Shown here one piece after another: positions 1 through 7,355 of a stretch of 64,000 nucleotides of DNA. This DNA is from Bdellovibrionaceae bacterium UBA6502 (GTDB taxonomy: Bacteria > Bdellovibrionota > Bdellovibrionia > Bdellovibrionales > UBA840): the NCBI GenBank assembly GCA_002436415.1, contig DJMA01000011.1, positions 1 through 64,000 of the forward strand, written 5' to 3'. The position numbers and the translations under genes were made by a program. A model generated the notes under the pieces. That model ran no database searches, was not told where the DNA came from, and saw nothing but the letters and a program-made list of their open reading frames with translations. Numbering within the stretch: the stretch's first letter is position 1; the number at the start of each line of letters is the position of its first letter.

Positions 1-92
1 CCAGAATTTGGGGTACAGATCAGACCTAGGCTTTTTTTATTTTGGCATAAAACTATCTCTTTCAGCTTCTGATGAAAACTGAATTGTCTGGG

Positions 93-953
93 CTAAGCTC
101 TTTGGGTTGAATTATCAGAGCTTTCAAAATTTTTAGTTTCTATTCCAAGTCGTTCATTGATTTCAGAATCAAATTTTTCATGATTCGTTCCCATGATCCG
201 GTCCCAAAAACTAAAATAGAGTCCATAGTTGTAGTTAAAGTATTTGTGATGTTGGGCATGGTGCGTGGCGGAGATAAAATATTTTGGAAAACCTAAAAAT
301 CGAGATGATTTGGGAAGAAGTTCAAATCCCAAGTGATTGGAAACTGCGGTAATTGTCATAAATGTAAGATGAAAAATAAATACAGTAGGGTGGATTGGAA
401 CGATTAAAATCAAAATTGGCAAGATGATGGCCTCAATGACTGACTCAATGGGGTGGAAACTAAAAGAGGCCCATCCGCTTGGCTCTAAAGACTTGTGGTG
501 AATGGCATGAACTTTTCGGTATATTTTTGGAAAATGCATCCATCGGTGAGTCCAGTAAAAATAAGTATCATGCAGAACCAAGTATATTAAAAAACTAACA
601 GGCATATACCATAATGGATATTCATCAAACTTCAAATAGATTTGTGTGTAGCCAAGTTGCCACAATAGGCCCATTACAGCCCCGGCCAACGCAAATATAC
701 CAGAGGTTAAAACGGACCATTTTATTTCATAGATTTGTTTTTCTTTGTTCGGGAGTTTTTTATAAATTTGACGACTTATCCAGAACTTGTTTTTGGTGCG
801 GTAAAAGAAAAGTTGAAAAGGAGCTACAATTAAAAAGTAGCGAAAGGCTACGAAAAAATATACGACAAAGACGGCAACGAGAAAATTGATAGGCTGAGTA
901 AGATCAACAGGAATATAGGCTTCAATGCTTTGTAGTCTTTCGATTTGATTCAT
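93..953 (-). CDS. Sterol desaturase / fatty acid hydroxylase family membrane protein
   Basis: An integral-membrane di-iron oxygenase of the fatty acid hydroxylase superfamily, which hydroxylates or desaturates lipids at the membrane. The 286-residue protein has hydrophobic segments near residues 20-50, 80-105 and 115-135. The histidine clusters that bind the two irons are visible: HDTYFYWTHRWMH near residue 128, HAIHH near 149 and HHAQHH near 230. The length fits the family. The ATG at 953 has no strong ribosome-binding site. Its gene runs towards the window start, and nothing recognisable lies in bases 1-92. The family is clear, but the substrate (sterol, fatty acid, alkylglycerol or carotenoid) cannot be read from sequence. 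Confidence 0.88.
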   Translation of the reverse strand: MNQIERLQSIEAYIPVDLTQPINFLVAVFVVYFFVAFRYFLIVAPFQLFFYRTKNKFWISRQIYKKLPNKEKQIYEIKWSVLTSGIFALAGAVMGLLWQLGYTQIYLKFDEYPLWYMPVSFLIYLVLHDTYFYWTHRWMHFPKIYRKVHAIHHKSLEPSGWASFSFHPIESVIEAIILPILILIVPIHPTVFIFHLTFMTITAVSNHLGFELLPKSSRFLGFPKYFISATHHAQHHKYFNYNYGLYFSFWDRIMGTNHEKFDSEINERLGIETKNFESSDNSTQRA

Positions 954-1046
954 GGAAAGAGCCTAGCATAGCTTCCTTTTCTGTACATCAAATTGCAGCT
1001 TTTCAGCTGTGAGTCAGTTGGAAAACAGGCATTTAGATAGGAGCAT

Positions 1047-1610
1047 TTAGGCTTCTATAACAAATTCTCGAATCAAATCTATTTCTGGTTTAATGTCAGA
1101 GAAAGCTGCAAATGGGTCTTCCACTGAATGAATTAATTGATCGATCTTTTCTAAATGTGGAAGTAATTCTTCGGAAAGTTGGGAGGCGGTTTTCTCTCTA
1201 GAAAATCGTTTTTTACAGTGATCATAAATATGAGAACTATCTAACTGTAATCCCAAATAGTGTTTCTTATTTTTTAACAGTAATGGAATCAAAATCAGTC
1301 GATTGAAAAACCAGTCCCCATTTTTTCTATAATTTAATATGTCTACAAAAACAGGGATGTTTTTTTTGATTGAGTTTCGAATGTAATTAACTGAGCTCTC
1401 ACTGGTGTCGGGACCTTGTAGAAACCGACAGTTCTTGCCAATGACTTCTTCTTTTTCATAGCCCGTATTTTCTAAAAACTCATTATTTACATATACCAGT
1501 GCTTGATCAGGTAGTTCTAGATTTACCAAAGTCATTGAGTAATCGAAAAAATCACCCATTTCAGTTATAGAATCGTAGTTCAGACTATTTGGCATATCTT
1601 GGTATCTCAT
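1047..1610 (-). CDS. Short LOV (PAS) domain blue-light sensor protein
   Basis: A PAS protein of the LOV class, which binds flavin and forms a cysteinyl-flavin adduct under blue light. The diagnostic GKNCRFLQGPDT is present, with the photoactive Cys at residue 61 counted from the chosen ATG. The two flavin-contacting asparagines are in the NYRKNGDWFFN segment and the closing glutamine is in LGLQLD. After the LOV core (about residues 17-125) comes a helical tail of about 60 residues with no kinase, GGDEF or HTH domain. The start is uncertain: an upstream TTG at 1661 and a downstream ATG at 1595 are in frame, and none has a clear ribosome-binding site. It is a single gene with no obvious output partner beside it. 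Confidence 0.85.
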   Translation of the reverse strand: MRYQDMPNSLNYDSITEMGDFFDYSMTLVNLELPDQALVYVNNEFLENTGYEKEEVIGKNCRFLQGPDTSESSVNYIRNSIKKNIPVFVDILNYRKNGDWFFNRLILIPLLLKNKKHYLGLQLDSSHIYDHCKKRFSREKTASQLSEELLPHLEKIDQLIHSVEDPFAAFSDIKPEIDLIREFVIEA

Positions 1611-1727
1611 TGAAAGAATTAAACAGCAATTTATTTTTACAGGAGTCTTCTTAGAAGACAAGAAATACCAGTAGAACAGGACATTGAAAAAAAGACACTG
1701 CGAAAAGGATTGGCAATGCAGTTTAAC

Positions 1728-1762
1728 TAAAAAAAGGCCTCTGATAAGCAGAAGCCTTTTTG
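1728..1762 (-). terminator. Intrinsic terminator of mdh
   Basis: An 8-bp A/T-closed stem (AAAAAGGC pairing GCCTTTTT) continues through one mismatch into TCTG/CAGA around a five-base loop. On the minus strand it is followed by a T-run, just after the mdh stop. Confidence 0.8.
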
Positions 1763-1785
1763 TAAATTAAAACTAAAAACAAATT

Positions 1786-2775
1786 TTAGATTAAACCTTT
1801 AGATTTAACCGTGTCTCTTTCTGATTTTAGTTCTTCATGAGTTGCATCAAATTTCGCTTTACCAAATTCGCTCTGCTCAATTCCTTCAACAATCACTAAC
1901 TTACCATTTTCAGTACGGCAAGGGTAAGAGAAGATTAGACCTTTATCTACGCCATACTCACCATTAGAGTGAGTACAAACTGAGAAAGTCTCTCCAGCAG
2001 GAGTGTCGTGAGTTAAGTTGTAAACGCTATCAACTACGGCATTTGCAGCAGAAGCAGCAGAGCTAGCTCCACGAGCTTTAATGATGGCTGCACCACGTTT
2101 TTGTACCGTTTCAACAAACTCAGTTTGTAACCAAGCCATATCGGTAATTACTTCTGTAGCTGGTTTTCCAGAGATTTTAGTGTTGTAAAAATCAGGCCAT
2201 TGCGTGGCTGAGTGGTTACCCCAAATAGTGATGTTAGAAACTTCTGTGATATCTACGCCAGCTTTTTTAGCCAATTGAGTTTTCGCACGGCTTTCATCAA
2301 GCATAGTCATGGCATAGAAGCGATCATTCGGCACATCTGGAGCTGAGTGCATTGCAATAAGTGCATTTGTGTTACATGGGTTTCCAACTACTAAAACACG
2401 AACGTCTTTGGCAGCATTGTCATTGATAGCTTTTCCTTGTGGACCAAAAATTCCGCCATTCACAGCTAGTAAATCAGCTCGTTCCATACCATCTTTTCTC
2501 GGAACAGCTCCCACCAACAATGCCCAGTTTACATCTTTGAAAGCAACATTTAGGTCACTTGTACAAACTATGTTTTTCAACAAAGGAAAAGCGCAGTCGT
2601 CAAGCTCCATAGCCACACCTTGAAGAGCAGGTAATGCTGGCTCAAGTTCAAGAAGTTGTAGTTCTACTTCAGTTTCAGGACCAAACATCTGTCCAGAAGC
2701 AATACGAAATAATAATGCATATCCAATTTGTCCAGCAGCGCCAGTAACGGCAACTTTTACTCTTTTTGTGCTCAT
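1786..2775 (-). CDS. mdh: Malate dehydrogenase
   Basis: A cytoplasmic TCA-cycle enzyme that interconverts malate and oxaloacetate with NAD. The 329-residue product belongs to the longer MDH subfamily resembling cytosolic MDH (as in Thermus and Burkholderia). The N-terminus has the Rossmann motif GAAGQIGYALL. NPCNTNA follows near residue 132 and the catalytic histidine sits in IWGNHS near 188. The ATG at 2775 has a good ribosome-binding site (AGGAGA, about 6 bases upstream). An intrinsic terminator follows, so it is probably a single-gene transcript. Confidence 0.97.
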   Translation of the reverse strand: MSTKRVKVAVTGAAGQIGYALLFRIASGQMFGPETEVELQLLELEPALPALQGVAMELDDCAFPLLKNIVCTSDLNVAFKDVNWALLVGAVPRKDGMERADLLAVNGGIFGPQGKAINDNAAKDVRVLVVGNPCNTNALIAMHSAPDVPNDRFYAMTMLDESRAKTQLAKKAGVDITEVSNITIWGNHSATQWPDFYNTKISGKPATEVITDMAWLQTEFVETVQKRGAAIIKARGASSAASAANAVVDSVYNLTHDTPAGETFSVCTHSNGEYGVDKGLIFSYPCRTENGKLVIVEGIEQSEFGKAKFDATHEELKSERDTVKSKGLI

Positions 2776-3101
2776 TAAAAATCTCCTGAGTTATTTATGT
2801 TTTGAACCAGGCAAGTTTATCGAAAAATTCGCTCACTGGCAATAAGAGCAGGGCTTGCGCACTAAGGCAGAGCTCAGATTATTTTGTCCTTGCTGAAAGA
2901 CAATGCAAATATTTAAGCTATTACTTCCGTAAAGGATTTCGACAAAAACTAAAAACTTTGGGCTTTTGTATTCCTCTAAGTGTATGATTTTAATACCGAA
3001 ATTGAATATTCTGGTAATGCCTATGAGGATTTTGTATCATAGACTTAGTTCCTGTAAACGCGCTCGATTTTATAAATCAGTCTTTCCTTCTGGAGTGGCG
3101 T
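2776..3101. other. Intergenic region between divergent mdh and a lipoprotein gene
   Basis: This stretch separates two outward-facing genes and must hold both promoters. It contains the mdh ribosome-binding site at its left end and GGAG at 3092-3095 for the right gene. An open frame at 2802-2987 has no ribosome-binding site and no recognisable protein character, so I do not call it. Confidence 0.6.
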
Positions 3102-3827
3102 TTGACGATATTGAATTCTAAAATTTTATTTTACTTAGTTTTTTTGCCGATCTTTGTGGCCTGTGAGCTCAAAGAAGAAGGCCTTGTTGCTAGTGTAGAA
3201 AAAGAAACGAATTCAAAAACAACGAATGTAGCCATTCACCTGGAAAATTCCTCACAAGACGCTACTGGCATTGAATTAGAACTTTCTATGCAATCGCTAG
3301 AACTCTTAGTTAGAAAAAGTGGAGTTGTTTATCGATTGGTGCTTTTAGAAGATCAGATGATTCGTCTTGGGGAGCAGGGCATAGAATCCATCAGTCGATT
3401 TAATAGTTTGAATGTTTCGGAGGAAATGGAAATCTTAGCCGTTCAATTTTTACTCAATAAATCTCAACATCGAGCAGTGGATATAGAGGGCAATGTTTGT
3501 GAAATTCAAAACCTACCAGCCAATAGGCGTTTAGTACAAATCGCTTTGGCCCGATCTGTAAATATTGAAGAAGCATTCGATTATGATTTGCAGCTGAACT
3601 TTAATGTTGGAAACAGTCTAGAACTTAAAAGAAACGGAAAGTGTAAACTAAAACCTCAATTAAGCCTTCCACTTTTTTTACGTAGAGCAAAATCTAGGTT
3701 GGCAAATGATAGGATTTCCTTAGAGCGTTTAATGACCGACGGTCTGGATGAAAATCAAACGGATGAAGAAGACGATGGCTTTATGAGTTTAAAAGAAATC
3801 AAAAATCTTCCAATTTTACGACTATAA
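3102..3827 (+). CDS. Putative lipoprotein of unknown function
   Basis: The N-terminus is a lipoprotein signal: a hydrophobic run ending in LPIFVAC, so Cys at about residue 21 should be lipidated. The remaining 220 residues look beta-rich in the middle (residues 40-190) and end in an acidic tail (DENQTDEEDDG). I recognise no domain. The start is TTG at 3102, supported by GGAG with a 6-base spacer. The gene converges on the DUF3592 gene and the two overlap by 6 bp. Confidence 0.7.
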   Translation: MTILNSKILFYLVFLPIFVACELKEEGLVASVEKETNSKTTNVAIHLENSSQDATGIELELSMQSLELLVRKSGVVYRLVLLEDQMIRLGEQGIESISRFNSLNVSEEMEILAVQFLLNKSQHRAVDIEGNVCEIQNLPANRRLVQIALARSVNIEEAFDYDLQLNFNVGNSLELKRNGKCKLKPQLSLPLFLRRAKSRLANDRISLERLMTDGLDENQTDEEDDGFMSLKEIKNLPILRL

Positions 3828-4424
3828 AATCTTAAGGTATTGGCTCGAATAAATTAACACGAACAGATAAATCATTAATAGACCCATCAATTGTAAAAAA
3901 CTTTGAATGGAGATTCCACCACTGTGGATGGAACTAATCCAAGGGCGGTTAGGGTCCACATAGATTTTAATTTCTTCACCGGGGCTTTTGTTAGGAACCA
4001 TGAAATCAATTTCCGAGAGTTTGTTGAAAATATTTACTTCTGAGTTTGGATAGAAATTGTCACCACTATAGAGCTTCCCGTTGAATCGATAGGTGTAGCG
4101 CACACTGGCCCGATAATCGTAGGGCCCAGTAGGGCTACCCGCAACACTGTCGATGGTTTCTACATTGAAATAGCTAATGTTACCAGAGATCTGCTGCCAG
4201 TAAGCGCCTTTGATCAAATCAATGGCTGGGGCTAGTGTGATGATATTCGTGATTAAAAAAATAATACTGAAAAGGATTTTATTTAAAGGGGAGTTTTGCA
4301 GATCCTTGGTATTTGCTTTGGCAATACTATAATAAATTTTGTCTGAAGCGGCATTCAATTCATCAACCACTCCATCAAATTTTTTTTCCAGTTTTTGTTC
4401 AAAATCATTCAGTTCCTTTAACAT
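3822..4424 (-). CDS. DUF3592-type membrane protein
   Basis: A 200-residue protein with a charged N-terminal region (residues 1-45), one membrane helix (about 47-70), an exported or loop domain, and a second helix at 175-197. The loop matches the DUF3592 pattern: YRASVRYTYRFNGKLY, then PGEEIKIYVDPNRPW, a short beta domain framed by two helices. The function of DUF3592 is not established. It has no operon partner. Its stop codon overlaps the 3' end of the convergent lipoprotein gene. Confidence 0.7.
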   Translation of the reverse strand: MLKELNDFEQKLEKKFDGVVDELNAASDKIYYSIAKANTKDLQNSPLNKILFSIIFLITNIITLAPAIDLIKGAYWQQISGNISYFNVETIDSVAGSPTGPYDYRASVRYTYRFNGKLYSGDNFYPNSEVNIFNKLSEIDFMVPNKSPGEEIKIYVDPNRPWISSIHSGGISIQSFLQLMGLLMIYLFVLIYSSQYLKIL

Positions 4425-4511
4425 CTATAACAGAATATCATCTTAAGGAATCAATGAGTTTTCTCGCATTTATTTAGAAAGGAAATTCATATTATCGAGT
4501 GCTTTTGAGAC

Positions 4512-4537
4512 AAAAAAAAGAAGCTCCTAAGAGCTTC
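4512..4537 (-). terminator. Intrinsic terminator of the Sel1-repeat gene, overlapping its stop codon
   Basis: GAAGCTC-CTAA-GAGCTTC forms a perfect 7-bp stem followed on the minus strand by eight T. The stem begins inside the TAG stop codon of the gene. Confidence 0.85.
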
Positions 4538-5049
4538 TAGTTTAAGGCAGCTTCTGCTTGGTTTTGCCAATTTCTTAGTTCTTTATCGCTATAATCTTCG
4601 ATGAGATCAAGCTCAAGGCTCATGCATTTTTTAAGAAATATTTCGGCTTTGTCATTGTCACCGTTTTCTTTAAAGAAGGTTCCAAGTTTTACCAAGCACT
4701 CGGGATCAGAGTTTTCAGCTCCTTTTTGTGCCCATTCAAAACTACGCTCAGGGTTTCGCTTTACTATGTCTTCATCACAAAATGCGATGGTCCCTTTTTG
4801 GTAAAGTTCAGATAGCATGGCAGCGCATTTTCCGTGGCCCGCATTGGCACCAGCTTCTAGGTAGTGAATTGCTTTGTCCGTGTCATCCTCTGGAACGCCA
4901 TCGAAGTAGGTCTCAGCAAGGTCAAAAAAACAGCCGCGATCGCCTTCGTTTGCTCCTTGAACTAAGGTAAGGATTGCTTTGTCGATGTCTTGATCCATTC
5001 CATCGCCATCCATTAATTTTTGCGCTTTAATTCTGTGTTGTGAACGCAT
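4537..5049 (-). CDS. Sel1-like repeat (TPR-type) protein
   Basis: A 170-residue soluble helical-repeat protein made of Sel1-like repeats of about 36 residues, recognised by units such as ALTLVQGANEGD, AIHYLEAGANAGHGKCAAML and SFEWAQKGAENSDPECLVKLG. Such repeats are protein-interaction scaffolds. There is no signal peptide, so it is probably cytoplasmic. AAGGAG lies about 6 bases before the ATG. It is transcribed alone and terminates in a hairpin overlapping its stop. The partner is unknown. Confidence 0.8.
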   Translation of the reverse strand: MRSQHRIKAQKLMDGDGMDQDIDKAILTLVQGANEGDRGCFFDLAETYFDGVPEDDTDKAIHYLEAGANAGHGKCAAMLSELYQKGTIAFCDEDIVKRNPERSFEWAQKGAENSDPECLVKLGTFFKENGDNDKAEIFLKKCMSLELDLIEDYSDKELRNWQNQAEAALN

Positions 5050-5248
5050 TTCTACTCCTTTTGGTCAATTTTAGAAAGAATAGTCGCTAAATGCCATAAA
5101 TTCTAGAAAAGAATGCAGGAAAGTGCTTTTCTGCAAAAAAATGGCAAAACCTAGGCAAAAAGGGAGCTGGAATTTTTAGTTTTCTTGAAGGATTTCGTGG
5201 ACTTTTGTCTGAACAGCCGTTAGTTTGATGAAAATTTAGGAGGTCCCA

Positions 5249-5614
5249 ATGTCTTACACTTTTTATAAAGTGCTTCACCTTTCTGCGCTTGGATTTACGC
5301 TCATTAGCTTAGCAGCTGTCTGTTTTTATGTGAGCTTGGGAAATGCTGCTCAAGACAACCCAAAGAGAAAAGTTCTAGCAATCGTTCACGGTGTTGGCCT
5401 ACTAGTGGTTCTAGTTTCAGGTTTTGGTTTGCTTGCGAGGTTGAGCATTCATAATATGCCGGTTTGGGTAATCTTAAAAATTGTTTTTTGGTTACTGTTT
5501 GGTGCTTATCCAGTTTTGGCAAAAAAAATGTCGAACAAGGCTTTGGCTTTGTACTTTGGTATCGGTGTTATTTTTTCCTGTGCCGCGTACCTAGCGATCA
5601 ACAAACCTTTCTAA
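5249..5614 (+). CDS. Small four-helix integral membrane protein
   Basis: A 121-residue protein that is almost entirely membrane helices (about residues 8-28, 45-65, 70-90 and 97-116). AGGAGG stands 6 bases before the ATG, one of the best ribosome-binding sites in the window. Its HGVGLLVVLVSGFGLLARL segment is like a family of uncharacterised membrane proteins in Deltaproteobacteria-type genomes. No enzymatic motif is visible. The gene stands alone. Confidence 0.75.
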   Translation: MSYTFYKVLHLSALGFTLISLAAVCFYVSLGNAAQDNPKRKVLAIVHGVGLLVVLVSGFGLLARLSIHNMPVWVILKIVFWLLFGAYPVLAKKMSNKALALYFGIGVIFSCAAYLAINKPF

Positions 5615-5670
5615 TCTAATTTCATTTTGCCTGAGAGGAAAGTGCTCCGCTCGGGCTTGAAACAGATCTT

Positions 5671-5713
5671 AAACTTTGCAGTGAAACTACTCACTGAGGT
5701 TTTCTTTAAAGTT
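5671..5713 (+). other. Nested hairpin downstream of the small membrane protein gene
   Basis: CAGTGA (5679-5684) pairs with TCACTG (5691-5696) around a six-base loop, and the flanks AAACTTT (5671-5677) and AAAGTTT (5707-5713) can close a second stem. A T-rich stretch follows the inner stem. It may terminate the upstream gene. A weaker stem, GCCTGAG/CTCGGGC, lies at 5629-5656. Confidence 0.4.
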
Positions 5714-5872
5714 TTTGAGCCAAATCACAGCGCGTTCACAATGGATATACAAAGTTTTTTATAAGGCATGGATATTTCGAATACATTAGTATTTTTAATG
5801 CTTTAAGTGAATTACTGATTCAATACTGCGTTAGTTCTTGGCGCTATTGAAAAAATTGGTTAAACAGTTGAG

Positions 5873-6538
5873 ATGAAATCATTTCTTTTAATAACAATAG
5901 TTTTATTGTCCTCTTTAAGCTTGCAGGCTTTCCCCAGTCATTGGTGGGAAAAGGTTCCTGAGGATCAGAGAAAAGGCAGCTGGGAAATACTTCCTCAAGA
6001 GGCCAGCCCTGGAGAACTTGTTTTATCCAAGCGAAACGAGTTAGGTCAATTTTCAAATTTGGCTGCGACTGCTTTTGAATTTCAAGGCGAAAGATTTGCT
6101 TCTGTTGAAGCGCTCTGGCAGATGATGAAATATCCTGAAGAGGGTAATATTAAAGACCATCGCGTAAAACATTTTTCAGAGTATCCTTATTCGAGAGATC
6201 AAGTAAAACAGCTTTCTGGTTTTACTGCCAAAAAAGCGGGGGATAAGGCTAATGCCATTAATCAAAAGTATTTTTCGGATAAGAAAAATTTAAGTTATCG
6301 ATCTTTCTTTTTTGATTATAAAGACATGGCAGAAGGATCTAAATTTCATTATCAAATCATATCGGCAGCAATCAAAGAAAAGGTTTTACAAAACCCGAAG
6401 CTATTGGACTTACTATTATCTACGAAGGATCTGATTTTAGTCCCGGATCACAAGTTGGGAAAAAATAGACCGAGATCCTATTATTACAATCAAATCCTTA
6501 TGGATATTCGAAGCTCTTACCAGTTGAAGGAAAAATGA
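5873..6538 (+). CDS. Exported NADAR-domain (YbiA-like) protein
   Basis: The NADAR family (YbiA in E. coli) contains N-glycosidases acting on riboflavin intermediates or ADP-ribosylated substrates. Here the domain spans about residues 50-215: FSNLAATAFEFQGERFASVEALWQ matches the family's opening block (Glu79 kept, the usual following His replaced by Ala), and NPKLLDLLLST with YYYNQILMDIR match the closing block. Unusually, residues 1-19 form a signal peptide ending LSLQA, so the mature protein should act in the periplasm or outside. It overlaps the next gene by ATGA, indicating translational coupling. The domain call is fairly firm; substrate and activity are unknown. Confidence 0.75.
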   Translation: MKSFLLITIVLLSSLSLQAFPSHWWEKVPEDQRKGSWEILPQEASPGELVLSKRNELGQFSNLAATAFEFQGERFASVEALWQMMKYPEEGNIKDHRVKHFSEYPYSRDQVKQLSGFTAKKAGDKANAINQKYFSDKKNLSYRSFFFDYKDMAEGSKFHYQIISAAIKEKVLQNPKLLDLLLSTKDLILVPDHKLGKNRPRSYYYNQILMDIRSSYQLKEK

Positions 6539-7074
6539 GAAAATTTGTTTTAAAAGCCCACTTAATACTAGCCTGTTTTTTTACACCCTACATTCTCCTC
6601 GTTGCTATTTCAGGAACCGCATACCTTTCAGGGTTTAAGGGAGAGTTTCAAAAAACAGAACTAAAGAATTTTAAATTAGAGCTCCCTGTTGATAAGAAAG
6701 AGCAAGAATCTATTTTGTCTCAAAAAATAAATGAACTTGGCTACGAACTTAATTATGAATACGTCAAATTTGCAGGAGCAAAAAAGATTTTTCGCCCATC
6801 TTCGCGAGATCATTATGTGCTGGAGTCTGAAGGTGATTTGCACAGACTTTATTTGATGCAACCAAACTTTTTACGCTCCCTGATGGAATTGCATTTTGGA
6901 CATGGACCTAAAGTGTTTAAGCAAATTTCAATCTTGTTTGGGCTTTGTTTACTATTAGTACTGATCAGTGGTATACTACTAGGACTATGGAGTCGAGCAT
7001 TTCGCAAGACCAGTATCATAGGAGTAGGTGTTGGTGTGATCAGTATAATTGTTTTATCTGGTCTACTTTTCTAG
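6535..7074 (+). CDS. PepSY-associated transmembrane protein
   Basis: A 179-residue protein with an N-terminal membrane helix (residues 5-33), a periplasmic domain of about 90 residues, and two C-terminal helices (about 132-152 and 158-178). Its opening (KAHLILACFFTPYILLVAISGTAYL) and the helix pair after an FGHGPKVFK motif resemble PepSY-associated TM proteins, often linked to iron reduction or peptidase control. It overlaps the exported NADAR gene by 4 bp and is followed 9 bp later by a one-helix protein. The three genes form an operon ending in the terminator at 7299-7335. Confidence 0.65.
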   Translation: MRKFVLKAHLILACFFTPYILLVAISGTAYLSGFKGEFQKTELKNFKLELPVDKKEQESILSQKINELGYELNYEYVKFAGAKKIFRPSSRDHYVLESEGDLHRLYLMQPNFLRSLMELHFGHGPKVFKQISILFGLCLLLVLISGILLGLWSRAFRKTSIIGVGVGVISIIVLSGLLF

Positions 7075-7083
7075 GAGTTTAGT

Positions 7084-7269
7084 TTGGATACAGAAGTAGT
7101 TCTAAGTCTTGTATTGATTTTTTTATTGGTATCACTGTTTATTGGTTACGGAGTCTTAGCTATTTTTTTTCCAGAATGGGTCGGGATTGCTGGTAAGAAA
7201 GCACAAGAAATTGAGGCTAGGCACAATCCAGAAAATATAGATAAACCCGATGAAACCATCGACCTTTAA
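7084..7269 (+). CDS. Small single-helix membrane protein
   Basis: A 61-residue protein with one membrane helix (about residues 5-30) and a short hydrophilic tail rich in charged residues. The start is TTG, supported by AGGAG with a 6-base spacer; the SD overlaps the stop of the preceding gene. It is the last gene of the NADAR/PepSY operon and could be a small subunit or stabiliser of that membrane complex. I recognise no family. Confidence 0.6.
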   Translation: MDTEVVLSLVLIFLLVSLFIGYGVLAIFFPEWVGIAGKKAQEIEARHNPENIDKPDETIDL

Positions 7270-7298
7270 TTTAAGAGTATCAAAAACAACACTTATTA

Positions 7299-7335
7299 TA
7301 AAAAAACCTCATCAAAAATTGATGAGGCTTTTTTA
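7299..7335. terminator. Bidirectional intrinsic terminator between the NADAR operon and gcvP
   Basis: CCTCATCAAAAATTGATGAGG (7307-7327) folds into an 8-bp stem. It has an A-run on its left and a T-run on its right, so it can terminate both the plus-strand operon and the minus-strand gcvP transcript. Confidence 0.9.
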
Positions 7336-7355
7336 TTGTCAATTTTAGATTTGGA

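Noticed and set aside
2802..2987. Open frame of 61 codons between mdh and the lipoprotein gene
   Set aside because: It has no ribosome-binding site, starts with TTG, and the product has no protein-like pattern; the region must hold two divergent promoters.
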